Shown here: piece after piece, positions 1 through 8,510 of the stretch
Layout: every line of letters begins with the position of its first letter
How positions within the stretch are numbered: position 1 is the stretch's first letter
Origin: Streptomyces sp. SDr-06
Lineage (GTDB): Bacteria > Actinomycetota > Actinomycetes > Streptomycetales > Streptomycetaceae
Direction: 5' to 3'
Length of the DNA stretch: 64,000 bases
NCBI RefSeq assembly: GCF_003324565.1
Contig: NZ_QOLA01000001.1
Span: 620,001 to 684,000 of the forward strand
Position numbers and translations under genes: made by a program
Notes under the pieces: generated by a model
Told to the model about the DNA's origin: nothing
Seen by the model: the letters and a program-made list of their open reading frames with translations, nothing else
Database searches by the model: none

Positions 1-1054
1 AGGTGACCGCAGTGCCGGTCGTGTCGAATGCGTCGACGGTACCGAGGAGGGACTCGGTGCCGGTCGACGTGGACCGGTAGACCTTGTACAGGATCGGGGA
101 GGCGCCGTCCGGCAGGCCGGTCGGCGTGGAGAAGCTCAGGGTCACGGTGGAGGTGGTGCCGGTGGTGACCTGGGAGACCTCAGTGGACGCACCGATCTCA
201 CCGAACCGCGCCACGACAGCGGAGACCTTGTAGTAGTAGGTCGCCGCCGCGAGGCTGCCGCCGGTGGTGGCGGTCGCCGTGGCGACGGTGCTCATGGTGT
301 TGGTGCGCGGCGACAGGAACGACGACCTGATGATGGGGATGTCGCGGTACGTCGGCACGTTCAGGCCGCCGCCGAGCGCGGTGGTGGGTGCGGTGAATCG
401 CTGCTGGGCGACGAACGCCTGCGACACGGCCGAGGCCATGCGCGGCGACATGACGAGCATGAAGTTCGAGCCGGGCAACATCGCGGCGTTGGTGTCCACC
501 AGGTCGATGAGCTGGTCGAGGTAGTGCAGCGAAAAGCTGCTGTTGACGTCGATGGCGTTGACGTAGTTGTTGGAGCCGGCGCCCGCCGTCCAGTTGCTGA
601 CGAGGTAGTCCAGGCCGGAGCAGATCGGGTACTGGCCGTTCGCGGTGGCGCCGTCGCTGCCCCAGATGAACGAGTTCTCCAGGGTGTACAGCATTGACGT
701 GACGGTGCCGTCGAGTTCGATCTGCCGGAGGTCACCTACGACGTCCCTCGTGACCGCCTGGGCGAAGCCGGTCACGGCGCCGACGGCCTGGAACAAGCGG
801 ATGTTGAACACGGCCTGCTCGTAGGTGCTGTTGCCGATCGGGCGGGCGCCGCCGTCGACGACACCACCGGAGTCCGGGCGGGACACGCGGCGGTTGAAGA
901 AGTACTGCGTGCTGTTCCAGGCGCGGGTGGGGATCACCGCGAGGAGCGGCGAGTACCGGCGCTGGTATTCCAGGAGCAGTGGGTCGATGCTCTTGGGGAT
1001 AAGCGGACTTACGGCACCTGCCGTAGTGATGGCTTCTTCCAGCTCAGTGGGCAT
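1..1054 (-). CDS. Phage major capsid protein, 3' end cut by window edge
   Basis: The frame is open from an ATG at 1054, preceded by a strong AAGGAGG site, to the window edge (351 codons, no stop). It follows the protease/scaffold gene, the normal place for a major capsid protein of HK97-like fold. The N-terminal 260 residues look like a coat protein: an early 'PLIPKSIDP' segment, then long mixed alpha/beta stretches with 'RRVSRPDSGG' and 'MSPRMASAVSQAFVAQQ'. From about residue 265 the composition changes to Thr/Ser/Ala-rich strands with 'YYYKVSAVVARFGE' and 'LYKVYRSTSTGTE', as in fibronectin type III or Ig-like domains that decorate capsids. The capsid assignment rests on gene order and fold-like features rather than a catalytic motif. 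Confidence 0.8.
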   Translation of the reverse strand, partial: MPTELEEAITTAGAVSPLIPKSIDPLLLEYQRRYSPLLAVIPTRAWNSTQYFFNRRVSRPDSGGVVDGGARPIGNSTYEQAVFNIRLFQAVGAVTGFAQAVTRDVVGDLRQIELDGTVTSMLYTLENSFIWGSDGATANGQYPICSGLDYLVSNWTAGAGSNNYVNAIDVNSSFSLHYLDQLIDLVDTNAAMLPGSNFMLVMSPRMASAVSQAFVAQQRFTAPTTALGGGLNVPTYRDIPIIRSSFLSPRTNTMSTVATATATTGGSLAAATYYYKVSAVVARFGEIGASTEVSQVTTGTTSTVTLSFSTPTGLPDGASPILYKVYRSTSTGTESLLGTVDAFDTTGTAVT

Positions 1055-1078
1055 GGAAGCGCCTCCTTTTCATGCGAA

Positions 1079-1153
1079 AGCCCCGCACCGTGGTGGCCGG
1101 GCGGGGCTGGAAGTGACGGGGGATGCGAAAGGCCCCACCGGGGGTGAGGCCTT
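1079..1153 (-). terminator. Two stem-loops between scaffold and capsid genes
   Basis: Two inverted repeats fill the gap between the scaffold stop and the capsid start. AGCCCCGC (1079-1086) pairs with GCGGGGCT (1101-1108). AAGGCC-C-CACC (1129-1139) pairs with GGTG-A-GGCCTT (1143-1153), followed on the minus strand by TTTCG. They could attenuate transcription or protect the capsid mRNA 5' end; a partial terminator is the simplest reading. Confidence 0.45.
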
Positions 1154-1170
1154 GGAGGAGGTGCTGCTGC

Positions 1171-1656
1171 CTACTGGGCGGCGTTCTGGGGGGCTGCGGG
1201 GATGCCGATGGCGCCGAGGAGGATGCTCGCCCGGTCCTCGAACAGGTCGGCTGCGGTGTCGGGGGCCTTGTCGTTCTCGTGGACGCGGTAGCCCTGGCGC
1301 GCGGGGAGGCCGTTCTCGCGGAGGAGGGTCTCGCGCAGTTCGTCGCGCTGCTGGGTGAGCGCTTCGGTGAGCTTGGCGTCGAAGGAGGCCTGGAGATCGG
1401 CGACGGTCTCTGCGAGGGCGGCCTTGCGTGCCTTCTTCGACTCCTTGGCCTCCTTGGCGGGCTTCGCCTCGGCGGTCTCCTTGGCTTCGGTCTGCGGCTG
1501 TGCGGGGGCCTTCTCGCCGACGGCGGCGAGGACCGGGGCCATGGCTTCCTTGAGGCTGTTGCCGAAGATCGCGCCGAGAGCTGCGAGGTCGGCGTCGGTG
1601 AGAGACCGGGCGGGGGCTGCCTCGGCCTGGGTGGATTCCTTGGTGGGCTCGCCCAT
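1171..1656 (-). CDS. Nested scaffold protein from internal start
   Basis: An ATG at codon 510 of the protease gene is preceded by GAGGAGG at good spacing, so the C-terminal 161 residues can be made alone. The product begins 'MGEPTKESTQAEAAPARS', is Ala/Glu/Lys-rich with a predicted coiled coil over its middle third, and keeps the same stop. Protease genes with an in-frame scaffold gene are established for lambda (C/Nu3). Here the ribosome site is visible in the sequence; expression is inferred. Confidence 0.65.
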   Translation of the reverse strand: MGEPTKESTQAEAAPARSLTDADLAALGAIFGNSLKEAMAPVLAAVGEKAPAQPQTEAKETAEAKPAKEAKESKKARKAALAETVADLQASFDAKLTEALTQQRDELRETLLRENGLPARQGYRVHENDKAPDTAADLFEDRASILLGAIGIPAAPQNAAQ

Positions 1657-3183
1657 GGCGGCCTCCTCCTCGGTGTTGGTGGTGGCCGCGCCCTGGGCGG
1701 GCGGGGCGGTCTCTGCGGGGGCGTCGGTCGCGGGGCGATCGGCCGGGAAGGGCCGGTATGACCCCGCTCCCTTCGCCTCCTGGCGCAGGAGGATGCGTAG
1801 GACGGCCTCATCGAGGCCATCCAGGTCCGAGGGCCTCGGGCGCATCTGATTCGACACGAGGTTCTGCAGAGCGCTATCTGTGAGGGCGCCTTCTCCGGCC
1901 TGGATGCGTACCTCGTTGACGGTTTGGAAGCCAGCCGGGGCGGATTCCATGCTGTCGTCCGCGCTCACGCCTTCGTCGCCGCTGTCGCCGTCGGTGTCGG
2001 CGTGGGGGGCGCCGTCGATGTCGATGTCGGCGTCCATGTCGGGGTCCATCGCCTGGAGGGCGTCGACGGCGGCGGTCATGGCGGCGGCGGTGATGACGCG
2101 GAGTTCGGCGGGGTCGATGCCGCAGGCGCGCATGGTGAGGGAGATCGGGCCGTTGTAGGCGTCGATGCAGAATCCTGCGCCGCCGCCGGGTCCGTCGGGG
2201 TAGTACTCGCGGATCTCCCCGAGCCGGGTACTGGCGGTCTCCTTCATGCTGCCGTCCTTGTTCCAGGTGTCGGGGATCATGCCGGTGAGGCCGAGGGCCT
2301 TGGCGCGGGCGATGATGTGGGCGCGGATCCGGTCGTGGTCGGCGCCGCCCCGGCCAACTGCCTTGATGGCCTTGCGGAGATCCGACTTGGACTTGATGGG
2401 GTACGACGGATCGCCCTGGGCGTTGGTCATCGCCTGGCCCTTGTCGGCCATGTCGCGCTTCTGCTTCGCCGAGTACGCCTCGTTCGCGACGATCGTGCGG
2501 GCGGCTGCCGCGATCTGCTGCCCCCAGGTCGGGTCAACCCGTTCCTGGTTCCAGGTGAGCGCAAGCTCTCCGACCGGGCCGTCTGCGGTGATGCGGTGGA
2601 ACTCGTGCGGGCCCGCAGGCGGCGCCTCTTCGGTGATGGGCTCGACGGTGGCTTCGATGCTTTCGCTGATCGGCGTGCGCCCGGCCATCGACTCGGCCGG
2701 TGCACGACCATCCAGGTACGAGGCTGCGGCCACCGACGCGCCAGGCACACCGGGGGTCGCCGTGAAGTCCAGCGCGTCGATCTCCAGGTCGTCTCCGGTG
2801 GTGACGCTCTCGCCGTCGTGCTTGACCTGCTTGACCGGGCCGAGCCAGTAACCGTGGATAGACACGGACTTGAGAGCGGGTTCCTTGCCGGTGATGAGGG
2901 CCGCGATGTCGCGCCCGGCCGCCGTGTCGTAGAGGTCGGCGCGGTAGCGGGCCGCGCCGTCTTCGCCGACCTTGACGTCGGTGAGGCGGCCGACGATGCG
3001 GGTGCTGTCATCCCCGGCCTCGTGGTGCGAACGCATGACGATGGGCAGACCGTCGGGGTCGGCGATCCGCTCGGACATCCGCGCAGCCGCCTTGGCGATC
3101 AACTCGGCTGAGTACAGGCGTCGGTTACGGGACACGCCGGGGGTGAGCATCGTGCCCGAGATGGTGGCGATCCGCTTGTCCAC
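1171..3183 (-). CDS. Prohead protease fused to scaffold protein
   Basis: This is a 670-aa polyprotein starting at GTG 3183, overlapping the upstream TAG by one base, with an AGGGGAGGG site. Residues 1-160 resemble U35/S78-type prohead proteases: a His pair at 53-54 ('MRSHHEAG') and Ser 106/108 in 'LKSVSIHGYW' match the His and Ser motifs of the family. Residues about 235-330 resemble the DUF6582 segment ('YPIKSKSDLRKAIKA' and a later 'IPDTW'). The last 160 residues are Ala/Glu/Lys-rich coiled coil typical of scaffolds. The protease would cut the scaffold from inside the prohead before DNA entry. Position between minor head protein and capsid agrees. An in-frame ATG at 1656 gives a separate scaffold product. 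Confidence 0.8.
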   Translation of the reverse strand: MDKRIATISGTMLTPGVSRNRRLYSAELIAKAAARMSERIADPDGLPIVMRSHHEAGDDSTRIVGRLTDVKVGEDGAARYRADLYDTAAGRDIAALITGKEPALKSVSIHGYWLGPVKQVKHDGESVTTGDDLEIDALDFTATPGVPGASVAAASYLDGRAPAESMAGRTPISESIEATVEPITEEAPPAGPHEFHRITADGPVGELALTWNQERVDPTWGQQIAAAARTIVANEAYSAKQKRDMADKGQAMTNAQGDPSYPIKSKSDLRKAIKAVGRGGADHDRIRAHIIARAKALGLTGMIPDTWNKDGSMKETASTRLGEIREYYPDGPGGGAGFCIDAYNGPISLTMRACGIDPAELRVITAAAMTAAVDALQAMDPDMDADIDIDGAPHADTDGDSGDEGVSADDSMESAPAGFQTVNEVRIQAGEGALTDSALQNLVSNQMRPRPSDLDGLDEAVLRILLRQEAKGAGSYRPFPADRPATDAPAETAPPAQGAATTNTEEEAAMGEPTKESTQAEAAPARSLTDADLAALGAIFGNSLKEAMAPVLAAVGEKAPAQPQTEAKETAEAKPAKEAKESKKARKAALAETVADLQASFDAKLTEALTQQRDELRETLLRENGLPARQGYRVHENDKAPDTAADLFEDRASILLGAIGIPAAPQNAAQ

Positions 3184-3401
3184 TAGGCCCTCCCCTTGCG
3201 CGTGGTGATGGTCGGCCTCGGTTGGCGGCGGGTTCCGGCGACGAGGCGCAGGATCGCGGCCCGCACGCGCGGGTTGGTGTCGATCGCTTCGAGGAGCCGT
3301 TCAGTGAACTCGGCCTCGTCGGCTGCGGCTTCAACGTCGGCGAGCGTCACGGCCTTGCGGGTAGCGCGCTTCTTGGGCGGGATCTCGTACACGTTGATCA
3401 C
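3183..3401 (-). CDS. Small hypothetical late protein, 72 aa
   Basis: Start chosen at GTG 3401, which overlaps the upstream TGA (GTGA). It begins 'VINVYEIPPKKRATRKAV', has an acidic helix (about 20-38) and a basic tail 'TTRKGRA'. It lies between a Thr/Ser-rich structural-type protein and the protease gene and is translationally coupled to both. No family recognised; possibly a head-completion or assembly accessory protein. Confidence 0.6.
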   Translation of the reverse strand: MINVYEIPPKKRATRKAVTLADVEAAADEAEFTERLLEAIDTNPRVRAAILRLVAGTRRQPRPTITTRKGRA

Positions 3402-3904
3402 CGCCCGACCACCGACGCCGAGAACGTGATCGCCGTTGGGCTCCCTGTGCTGCTCCACCCGAAGCGAGCCGTGCCCGTGAGCACCGCGGTGACGACGCCG
3501 GTAGCGGCCGGGAACGGGCCGATCTGCACGCTGGTCACCCCGGCGCTGGTCAGGGATCCGCTCGTCCACACCCGGTACCAGACGCCGTCGGAGCCGAGCC
3601 GGTCCGCGAAGAAGGTGACAGCTGGGCTGCTGCCGCCGGTGAAGCCCACGAGGGTGATGTCGACTGCGAGCGCGGACACGGCCGCGGTCGAGAAGGACAC
3701 CCCGGCGTTGCTCACCGCCTGAGCGCCAGACAGGTAGGTGATGAACGTCGTGGTCGTCGTGGACGTGGTCACCGGCACGCTCGTGCCGCCCACCACGCCC
3801 TGGATCGACGTGACGCTGGACGCCGGACTGCCCGCCGTACCGGAGGCGGAGCCGATCACGTTGCCGTTGTTGTCGACCGGCGTGAACACCGGATTTGTAG
3901 GCAT
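3398..3904 (-). CDS. Hypothetical virion-type protein, 168 aa
   Basis: Starts 'MPTNPVFTPVDNNGNVIG'. The protein is rich in Thr, Ser, Gly and Val with alternating hydrophobic residues through residues 30-165, as in all-beta phage decoration or minor structural proteins. It has no Cys and no membrane segment. Its place between the minor head protein and the capsid protease suggests a head-associated role. No family recognised. Confidence 0.6.
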   Translation of the reverse strand: MPTNPVFTPVDNNGNVIGSASGTAGSPASSVTSIQGVVGGTSVPVTTSTTTTTFITYLSGAQAVSNAGVSFSTAAVSALAVDITLVGFTGGSSPAVTFFADRLGSDGVWYRVWTSGSLTSAGVTSVQIGPFPAATGVVTAVLTGTARFGWSSTGSPTAITFSASVVGR

Positions 3905-3919
3905 CAGATCCTCCAGGTC

Positions 3920-4696
3920 TCAGAGCGGCACCAGGCAGCAGCGGCAGCGGGCGTGAGCGGGCAACGTCGGCGCGCCGAGCAGGCTGTAGGGGCTGGCGGT
4001 CTCTCGGGACAGGCAGAGCTCGCAGACGCGTGCGTCGCCTGCGGTCATCCAGACCACCGCTTGGGCGCCGGCGCCGAGGTAGGCGGCGAGCATTCCGGCC
4101 CCGTAGGCGGCGGAAACTGTGACGTCGGCGGCGAGCTCCACGTCGAGTCCCTCATCGAGGGTGACCTCGGCGTCACCCGCAGGGTCTTCGTCGCTGTCGG
4201 CCATGGAGCGTCCGGCCCGGGTGGCGCCGGCTGTCAAGGCGGAGGAGAGGACGGCGGTCGCGGTGGCGTCGGCTCTGTCGTCGCTCAAGTCGGGTGAGCC
4301 GATGGCGTAGGGGTTCTCGGGTTCGTCGAGGTCGCTGTCGTCGGCCTCGTCGCGGGTGACGAGGGCATGTCCGGCGGTCCATCCGGCTCGGTGGGCGCGC
4401 TGCGCGGCGAGAGCGAGGGCGGCTCGGGTGCGGCGCCAACTGCGGGCGGCGAGCGTCGCGGCGACGGCTTGGGCTGCCGCTTGCCGCCGGTGCCGCTCCG
4501 CAGGGGTGAGCGCTTCGCCGATTGCGAGCCGCCAGGCGTCGACGGCCGGACCCAGGTTGAGGCCGTGCAGGTCGGCCCGCCAGGCCGCGCTGACGATCGC
4601 GTCAGCGGTGGCGTGCAGGGCGAGGCGGCGGGCGTAAACCGGCCGCCAGATGCCTTGGAGGCTGCCGATCTGGAGGGTGGCGTCAGGCACGGCCAC
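3920..4696 (-). CDS. Phage minor head protein (SPP1 gp7 / Mu F-like)
   Basis: 258 aa from GTG 4696. The N-terminal two thirds is helical. The C-terminus has the signature of the phage head-morphogenesis family: 'VVWMTAGDARVCELC', then a Pro turn and 'LPAHARCRCCLVPL', that is W-x-T-x-x-D-x-x-V-C-x-x-C followed by P-x-H-x-R-C-R-C. These minor head proteins bind the portal and act in DNA entry or ejection. The gene sits directly downstream of the portal gene as in SPP1-like genomes. An acidic stretch at about 120-190 is probably a flexible linker. Confidence 0.85.
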   Translation of the reverse strand: MAVPDATLQIGSLQGIWRPVYARRLALHATADAIVSAAWRADLHGLNLGPAVDAWRLAIGEALTPAERHRRQAAAQAVAATLAARSWRRTRAALALAAQRAHRAGWTAGHALVTRDEADDSDLDEPENPYAIGSPDLSDDRADATATAVLSSALTAGATRAGRSMADSDEDPAGDAEVTLDEGLDVELAADVTVSAAYGAGMLAAYLGAGAQAVVWMTAGDARVCELCLSRETASPYSLLGAPTLPAHARCRCCLVPL

Positions 4697-4705
4697 CCCC
4701 TCAAC

Positions 4706-4783
4706 TCAGCCGATCCGCTTGGCGATCAGCGGCCCTACGTCCTGCGCGCGCGTCGGATGCCCGGGTCCCATAGAGGTCACCAT
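4706..4783 (-). CDS. Possible 25-aa coupled peptide
   Basis: An ATG at 4783 overlaps the stop of the preceding small gene (ATGGTGA) and opens a 25-codon frame ending 'VGPLIAKRIG'. It fills an otherwise empty 80-bp gap in a tightly packed operon, and GC is high at third positions. There is no family support; it may be only a spacer before the minor head gene. Confidence 0.25.
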   Translation of the reverse strand: MVTSMGPGHPTRAQDVGPLIAKRIG

Positions 4784-4974
4784 CCCTCCTGCTCGATGGG
4801 GGCGAGGAATTCGTCGGGGCCCGGCAGGCCGTGGCAGGCCATGTAGTCGGCGAGTTCCTCCATAGAAAGGAACGGGCCCGCGAGATGGCCCGCGTTGTGG
4901 GCGTACCAGCGGACGTGGAAGCCGCCGAGCCGGTCGGCATCCAGCTCATTGGCGTGTCCTCGCAGCGCGGTCAC
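4777..4974 (-). CDS. Small hypothetical late protein, 65 aa
   Basis: Start taken at GTG 4974, overlapping the portal TGA by four bases. The protein contains 'GGFHVRWYAHNAGHLAG' and an acidic helix 'SMEELADYMACHG'. Coupling to the portal gene suggests a stoichiometric head-assembly role. No family recognised. Confidence 0.55.
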   Translation of the reverse strand: MTALRGHANELDADRLGGFHVRWYAHNAGHLAGPFLSMEELADYMACHGLPGPDEFLAPIEQEGW

Positions 4975-6497
4975 AGTTTGGCCAGGGCTTCGTCGAGACA
5001 GCGCCGGTACAGGTCGTCCCACAGTTCCTCCGGCGGTTCACCTTGCGCGGCGTCCTTGGCGAGGCCGGGGCCGTCCTCGGGGTCCTGGGGGCCGTCGCCG
5101 GTGGGCGGTGGCACCAGATCGTTCGGGTCGGGCGGAGCCTCGCCGGGCGCCGGGGCTTGTGCCTGGGAGCCGAGATTCTTGGTGATGAACGACTTGGCGA
5201 GGTCGCCCATGTTCGACCAGTCGGCGATGAACGTGCGCTCCATGAAGATCGCGTCGTCACCGCCGTCGACGGGGGGTTCGCCGATCTCGGCACGCCACCG
5301 GTTGAGGGTGTACGCGCCGTTGCGCAGCCTCGTCTCCCGGATATCCTCGACGATCTTCGAGTCCCGGAAGTCGATCTCCTCGAATTCCAGGTGCCAGTCG
5401 GTGATCCCGAACCCGAGCTGGAGCAGGTGGAAGTTCAGCTTCTCCAGGATCAGGTTGGCGATCGGGATGATCGTGTTGACGCGGAACGTCTTGTCCTGCG
5501 CCTCGCCTGTACCGCCGCCGAGGTTGCCGGTCTCGATGATCCCCAACTTCGCTGGGGGCACTCCGAACGACGCGATGATCTGGTCGCGCAGCTGCCTGTC
5601 GGCGTCCAGGTAGTCGGTTACCTTCCGCTGGTCCAGGACGCCAACCACGCCGTTCCCGGTCGTGACCACCGGCTCGCCGACAGCCTTCGGGCCGAGGTTG
5701 AAGACGCGGTACATCTCGCGCCATTTCTGCACGTCGCTGTCGCTGTAGTGCCCCAGGTCGACATGCAACCGGGGCGGATCGCCGCGCCGGAAACACTCCT
5801 TGAGCGTGGCCATGGTGAACAACCACGCAGTCACGGGCAACAGCACCTTCTGCGCTGGGCTGACGCCGTACAGGCCGCCGCGGGGAGCGTCGAGGCTGAT
5901 GTGGATGACCTGGTCCGCGTCGAAGCGCGCGATACGGACGCCGTCGACGTCCTGGATGTAGCCGGACACCTCGCCGTGCTCGTCGGACACCACGGTCATC
6001 GTGGTGGCGTCCAGCGTGTACAGGGCAACCGGCTCCCCCAGGAGAGCAACGACCTCCAGGTAAGCGTCGCCGAACAGCAGCAGGTCCGTCGCGACGTTCC
6101 GCAGCAGCTGGACCATGTCCTCGCGGGCGTTGCAGAACCGCATCAGCCGCCGCAACCGCGCCACCTGCGGGGTCTCGGGCGCAGTTCCGGCCCCGGCAGG
6201 GTCGTTCTCCGGTACGGCCTGGAGGCCGCCGGCGGTGACGGTCCGCGCGATCAGGTCGACGCAGGCGGAGACCCAGTTGCACGACATGTAGGCCTGGTGG
6301 AGCTGGGCGAGAACCTGCTGCCGCTCCGACGTCGCCGACGTCAGGCTGCTCGTGTTCTGGATGTTGAGTGGGAGACCGTACTCGTAACCGACCCGCCGTA
6401 CCTGCGCCGGGGTCGGCGCCTCCAGCGACTCGACGACCGCCTGCTCGGCGACGGGGGTGCGCCCGAGGCGCTCGCGCAGCCAGCTCACAGCGCCCAC
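4971..6497 (-). CDS. Phage portal protein
   Basis: About 508 aa. The portal dodecamer forms the capsid vertex through which DNA is packaged and ejected. Typical features are an N-terminal segment with 'YMSCNWVSACVDLIARTV', a central beta-rich clip with 'GVSPAQKVLLPVTAWLF', and 'REMYRVFNLGPKAVGEPVV' followed by 'ASFGVPPAKLGI' as in SPP1/HK97-type portals. The C-terminal 70 residues are Pro/Asp/Glu-rich and disordered. Start could be GTG 6497 or GTG 6488, the latter giving a neat GTGA overlap with the terminase stop. It lies between terminase and minor head genes as expected. Confidence 0.93.
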   Translation of the reverse strand: MGAVSWLRERLGRTPVAEQAVVESLEAPTPAQVRRVGYEYGLPLNIQNTSSLTSATSERQQVLAQLHQAYMSCNWVSACVDLIARTVTAGGLQAVPENDPAGAGTAPETPQVARLRRLMRFCNAREDMVQLLRNVATDLLLFGDAYLEVVALLGEPVALYTLDATTMTVVSDEHGEVSGYIQDVDGVRIARFDADQVIHISLDAPRGGLYGVSPAQKVLLPVTAWLFTMATLKECFRRGDPPRLHVDLGHYSDSDVQKWREMYRVFNLGPKAVGEPVVTTGNGVVGVLDQRKVTDYLDADRQLRDQIIASFGVPPAKLGIIETGNLGGGTGEAQDKTFRVNTIIPIANLILEKLNFHLLQLGFGITDWHLEFEEIDFRDSKIVEDIRETRLRNGAYTLNRWRAEIGEPPVDGGDDAIFMERTFIADWSNMGDLAKSFITKNLGSQAQAPAPGEAPPDPNDLVPPPTGDGPQDPEDGPGLAKDAAQGEPPEELWDDLYRRCLDEALAKL

Positions 6498-7990
6498 GGG
6501 TCACCCCCTGTCAGGATCGGGAAGCTGCCGATCGACGGGACCGCCGGTACGGGCCTGTTGCTGCTCGTGGCGTTCGGGTCGAGAACTGGGGCCACCGGAT
6601 CCGGCGCCGGGAAGTGGAAGCGCGCCCCGCCACCCAAGTTGATCAACAGGTAGCGGCCCGCGTCGTATGCATGGTCCTCGGCGTTGGTGTCGACGTCCTC
6701 CGGGTTGCCGCTCATGGCATGTGGCAGGACCGGCAGCGTGCGGATCAGATTCGCGCAGGTCGTGAACACGTGCACCTTCGGGCACGTCTCCCAGCCCTGG
6801 GCACGGTGGTGCGGGCAGGCCGGGGCTTCCGCAAGGTAGGAGTGCCAGCGCTGCAGCCCGGACAGGCGGGAGCCAGGCCCCTTGCCTGCCGGGGTGAGCG
6901 GCACGCCGTGCTGGCCATAGACGTCGGCAACAGCCTGCGCGTCGCCCCGGGTTGCCCACATCGAATCGTCGGCGTAGCGGGCCGCAACCTGCTCGTCCGA
7001 CCCTTCGGCGGCCAGGATCCGGCGGGCCTGTTCGGCCTCGCCGACCTGGGTGGCGTACAGCTCGCGGTAGAACCAGACCCGACCGTCCTCGTCGACAGCC
7101 GCCCACAGCACACACCAGGGAGCGGTGTAGCCCCAGTCGATACCGACATAGCGACGCCACGATGCGGGAAGGGCGATCGGGGCGATGGTGTGGCGGTCGT
7201 GCCGCCATTCGCTGAGGGCCTGTCCCATGAAAGAGTCCCAGTCCCCGTCGAGGAAGGCCCGGCGGAGCTTGTCCGGGAGCGCTTTGAGGTCGTCGGCGTA
7301 CTCGGGATTGATGTGCGGGTTGTCGGTGAGCTTGGACGGGATGAAGCGGACCGTCCTGCCGCGCTCGTCGATGACGACACGCTGCCCGTAGCCGGTGGCG
7401 TCGACATACCGCTGCTTGACCGTGCCGTGTCCTGGGCCGCCGGGGTTGGTGCCGGCTCGCACTCCGATGACCGGTACGTCGCCGCGGCCGGTGCGCAGCC
7501 GCGACTCCAGGAACGCGACTACGTCGGGCGGGGTCAGTGTCAGCTCGTCGAACATCAGCAGCTGGTACTGGCCGCCCTGGCGGCGGGTGGAGTCCTTGAG
7601 GGACTCGGCGTAGCGGAACATCAGGAGACTGCCGTTGGGGAAGCGCAGTTCGTATTCGGTGCCGTTCCAGGAGGCCCCGAGAGCTCCGGCGTAGCCGACC
7701 GCCGCGAGTTCGGCGAGCAGGGATTCCTTGAGCTCGCCGTAGGTGCGGCGGAATGCCCCGACGCGGATTCCGGGGTAGCGGACGCAGGCCCGGATCGCCT
7801 CCATGGTCAGTGCCTTCGACTTGCCCCCGCCGGCCGCGCCGCCCATGAGGACGGCGAATTCCTCGGCGTCGTGGAACAGCTGCTGCCGGGCGGTGGGGGT
7901 GTAGTCGAGGAGGCCGAACACGTCGATGCGGCGGAGCCGTTCGGCCTCGCGTCGCCGGACTTCAGCCTGGAGGGCTTTCAGCTCCTCCAT
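6485..7990 (-). CDS. terL: Terminase large subunit (packaging ATPase-nuclease)
   Basis: 501 aa from ATG 7990, overlapping terS by 29 bp; an upstream extension to 8098 is open but lies over terS. Residues about 47-58 hold the Walker A loop 'GGAAGGGKS'. 'LLMFDELT' is Walker B with catalytic Glu. 'AGTNPGGPGHG' is the C-motif region. The C-terminal nuclease domain shows 'YVGIDWGY', 'ARYADDSMW' and 'NAEDHAYDAGRY', giving the conserved Asp residues. The enzyme docks on the portal, pumps genome into the prohead and cuts it. All key residues are present, so packaging looks functional. Confidence 0.95.
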   Translation of the reverse strand: MEELKALQAEVRRREAERLRRIDVFGLLDYTPTARQQLFHDAEEFAVLMGGAAGGGKSKALTMEAIRACVRYPGIRVGAFRRTYGELKESLLAELAAVGYAGALGASWNGTEYELRFPNGSLLMFRYAESLKDSTRRQGGQYQLLMFDELTLTPPDVVAFLESRLRTGRGDVPVIGVRAGTNPGGPGHGTVKQRYVDATGYGQRVVIDERGRTVRFIPSKLTDNPHINPEYADDLKALPDKLRRAFLDGDWDSFMGQALSEWRHDRHTIAPIALPASWRRYVGIDWGYTAPWCVLWAAVDEDGRVWFYRELYATQVGEAEQARRILAAEGSDEQVAARYADDSMWATRGDAQAVADVYGQHGVPLTPAGKGPGSRLSGLQRWHSYLAEAPACPHHRAQGWETCPKVHVFTTCANLIRTLPVLPHAMSGNPEDVDTNAEDHAYDAGRYLLINLGGGARFHFPAPDPVAPVLDPNATSSNRPVPAVPSIGSFPILTGGDPWAL

Positions 7991-8495
7991 CTTCTGAATC
8001 TTGAGCTTCAATAGCGGCGAGCTGTTCCCGGGCTTCGATGAGGGCGTGGTCGAGGGCATCGACGGTGAACACCCCCTCGATCCTGGTGGCGGCGTCAAGA
8101 CCTCGCAGCTTTGCCACCCGGTCGCCGATCTTCACAAGCCGGTCCATGGCCGCCAGCTTCGGCCCCGGATCGAGCAGTGGCTGACCCGTCTCAGGGTCCT
8201 CGACGAGCCTCCCGCCAGGCGTGATCACGTAGTGCCGGGCGCGCATCACCACGTGAGCTTCTTCGGCGAGGTGCTCCAGCTCGGCGAGCTGTTCTTCGCG
8301 GTACACCTCGACACCGATGCGGAGTCCGGCGATGTTCTCTTCCAGCGTCCGGTAGAAATCCTTGGACGCGGCGTTGGCGTTGGCGTACCCAAGTTCCTCG
8401 TAGATCTGCGAATACGGGACTTTACGGCGCCGGTACTCGACGAGCTTGGCGCGCCGGTCGGCGGTCGCGGCGCGTTCAGCGCGGGGACGTGGCAT
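7962..8495 (-). CDS. terS: Terminase small subunit
   Basis: 177 aa. The N-terminal 55 residues form an HTH-like DNA-binding region: 'RRRKVPYSQIYEELGYAN' then 'ASKDFYRTLEENIA'. The middle is a helical oligomerisation region and the C-terminus an acidic tail 'EAQDSEDGGAESPPG' that likely contacts the large subunit. Small terminases recognise the pac or cos site and regulate TerL. Its place just upstream of and overlapping terL supports the call. Confidence 0.82.
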   Translation of the reverse strand: MPRPRAERAATADRRAKLVEYRRRKVPYSQIYEELGYANANAASKDFYRTLEENIAGLRIGVEVYREEQLAELEHLAEEAHVVMRARHYVITPGGRLVEDPETGQPLLDPGPKLAAMDRLVKIGDRVAKLRGLDAATRIEGVFTVDALDHALIEAREQLAAIEAQDSEDGGAESPPG

Positions 8496-8510
8496 CGGAT
8501 CCCCCCTTGC

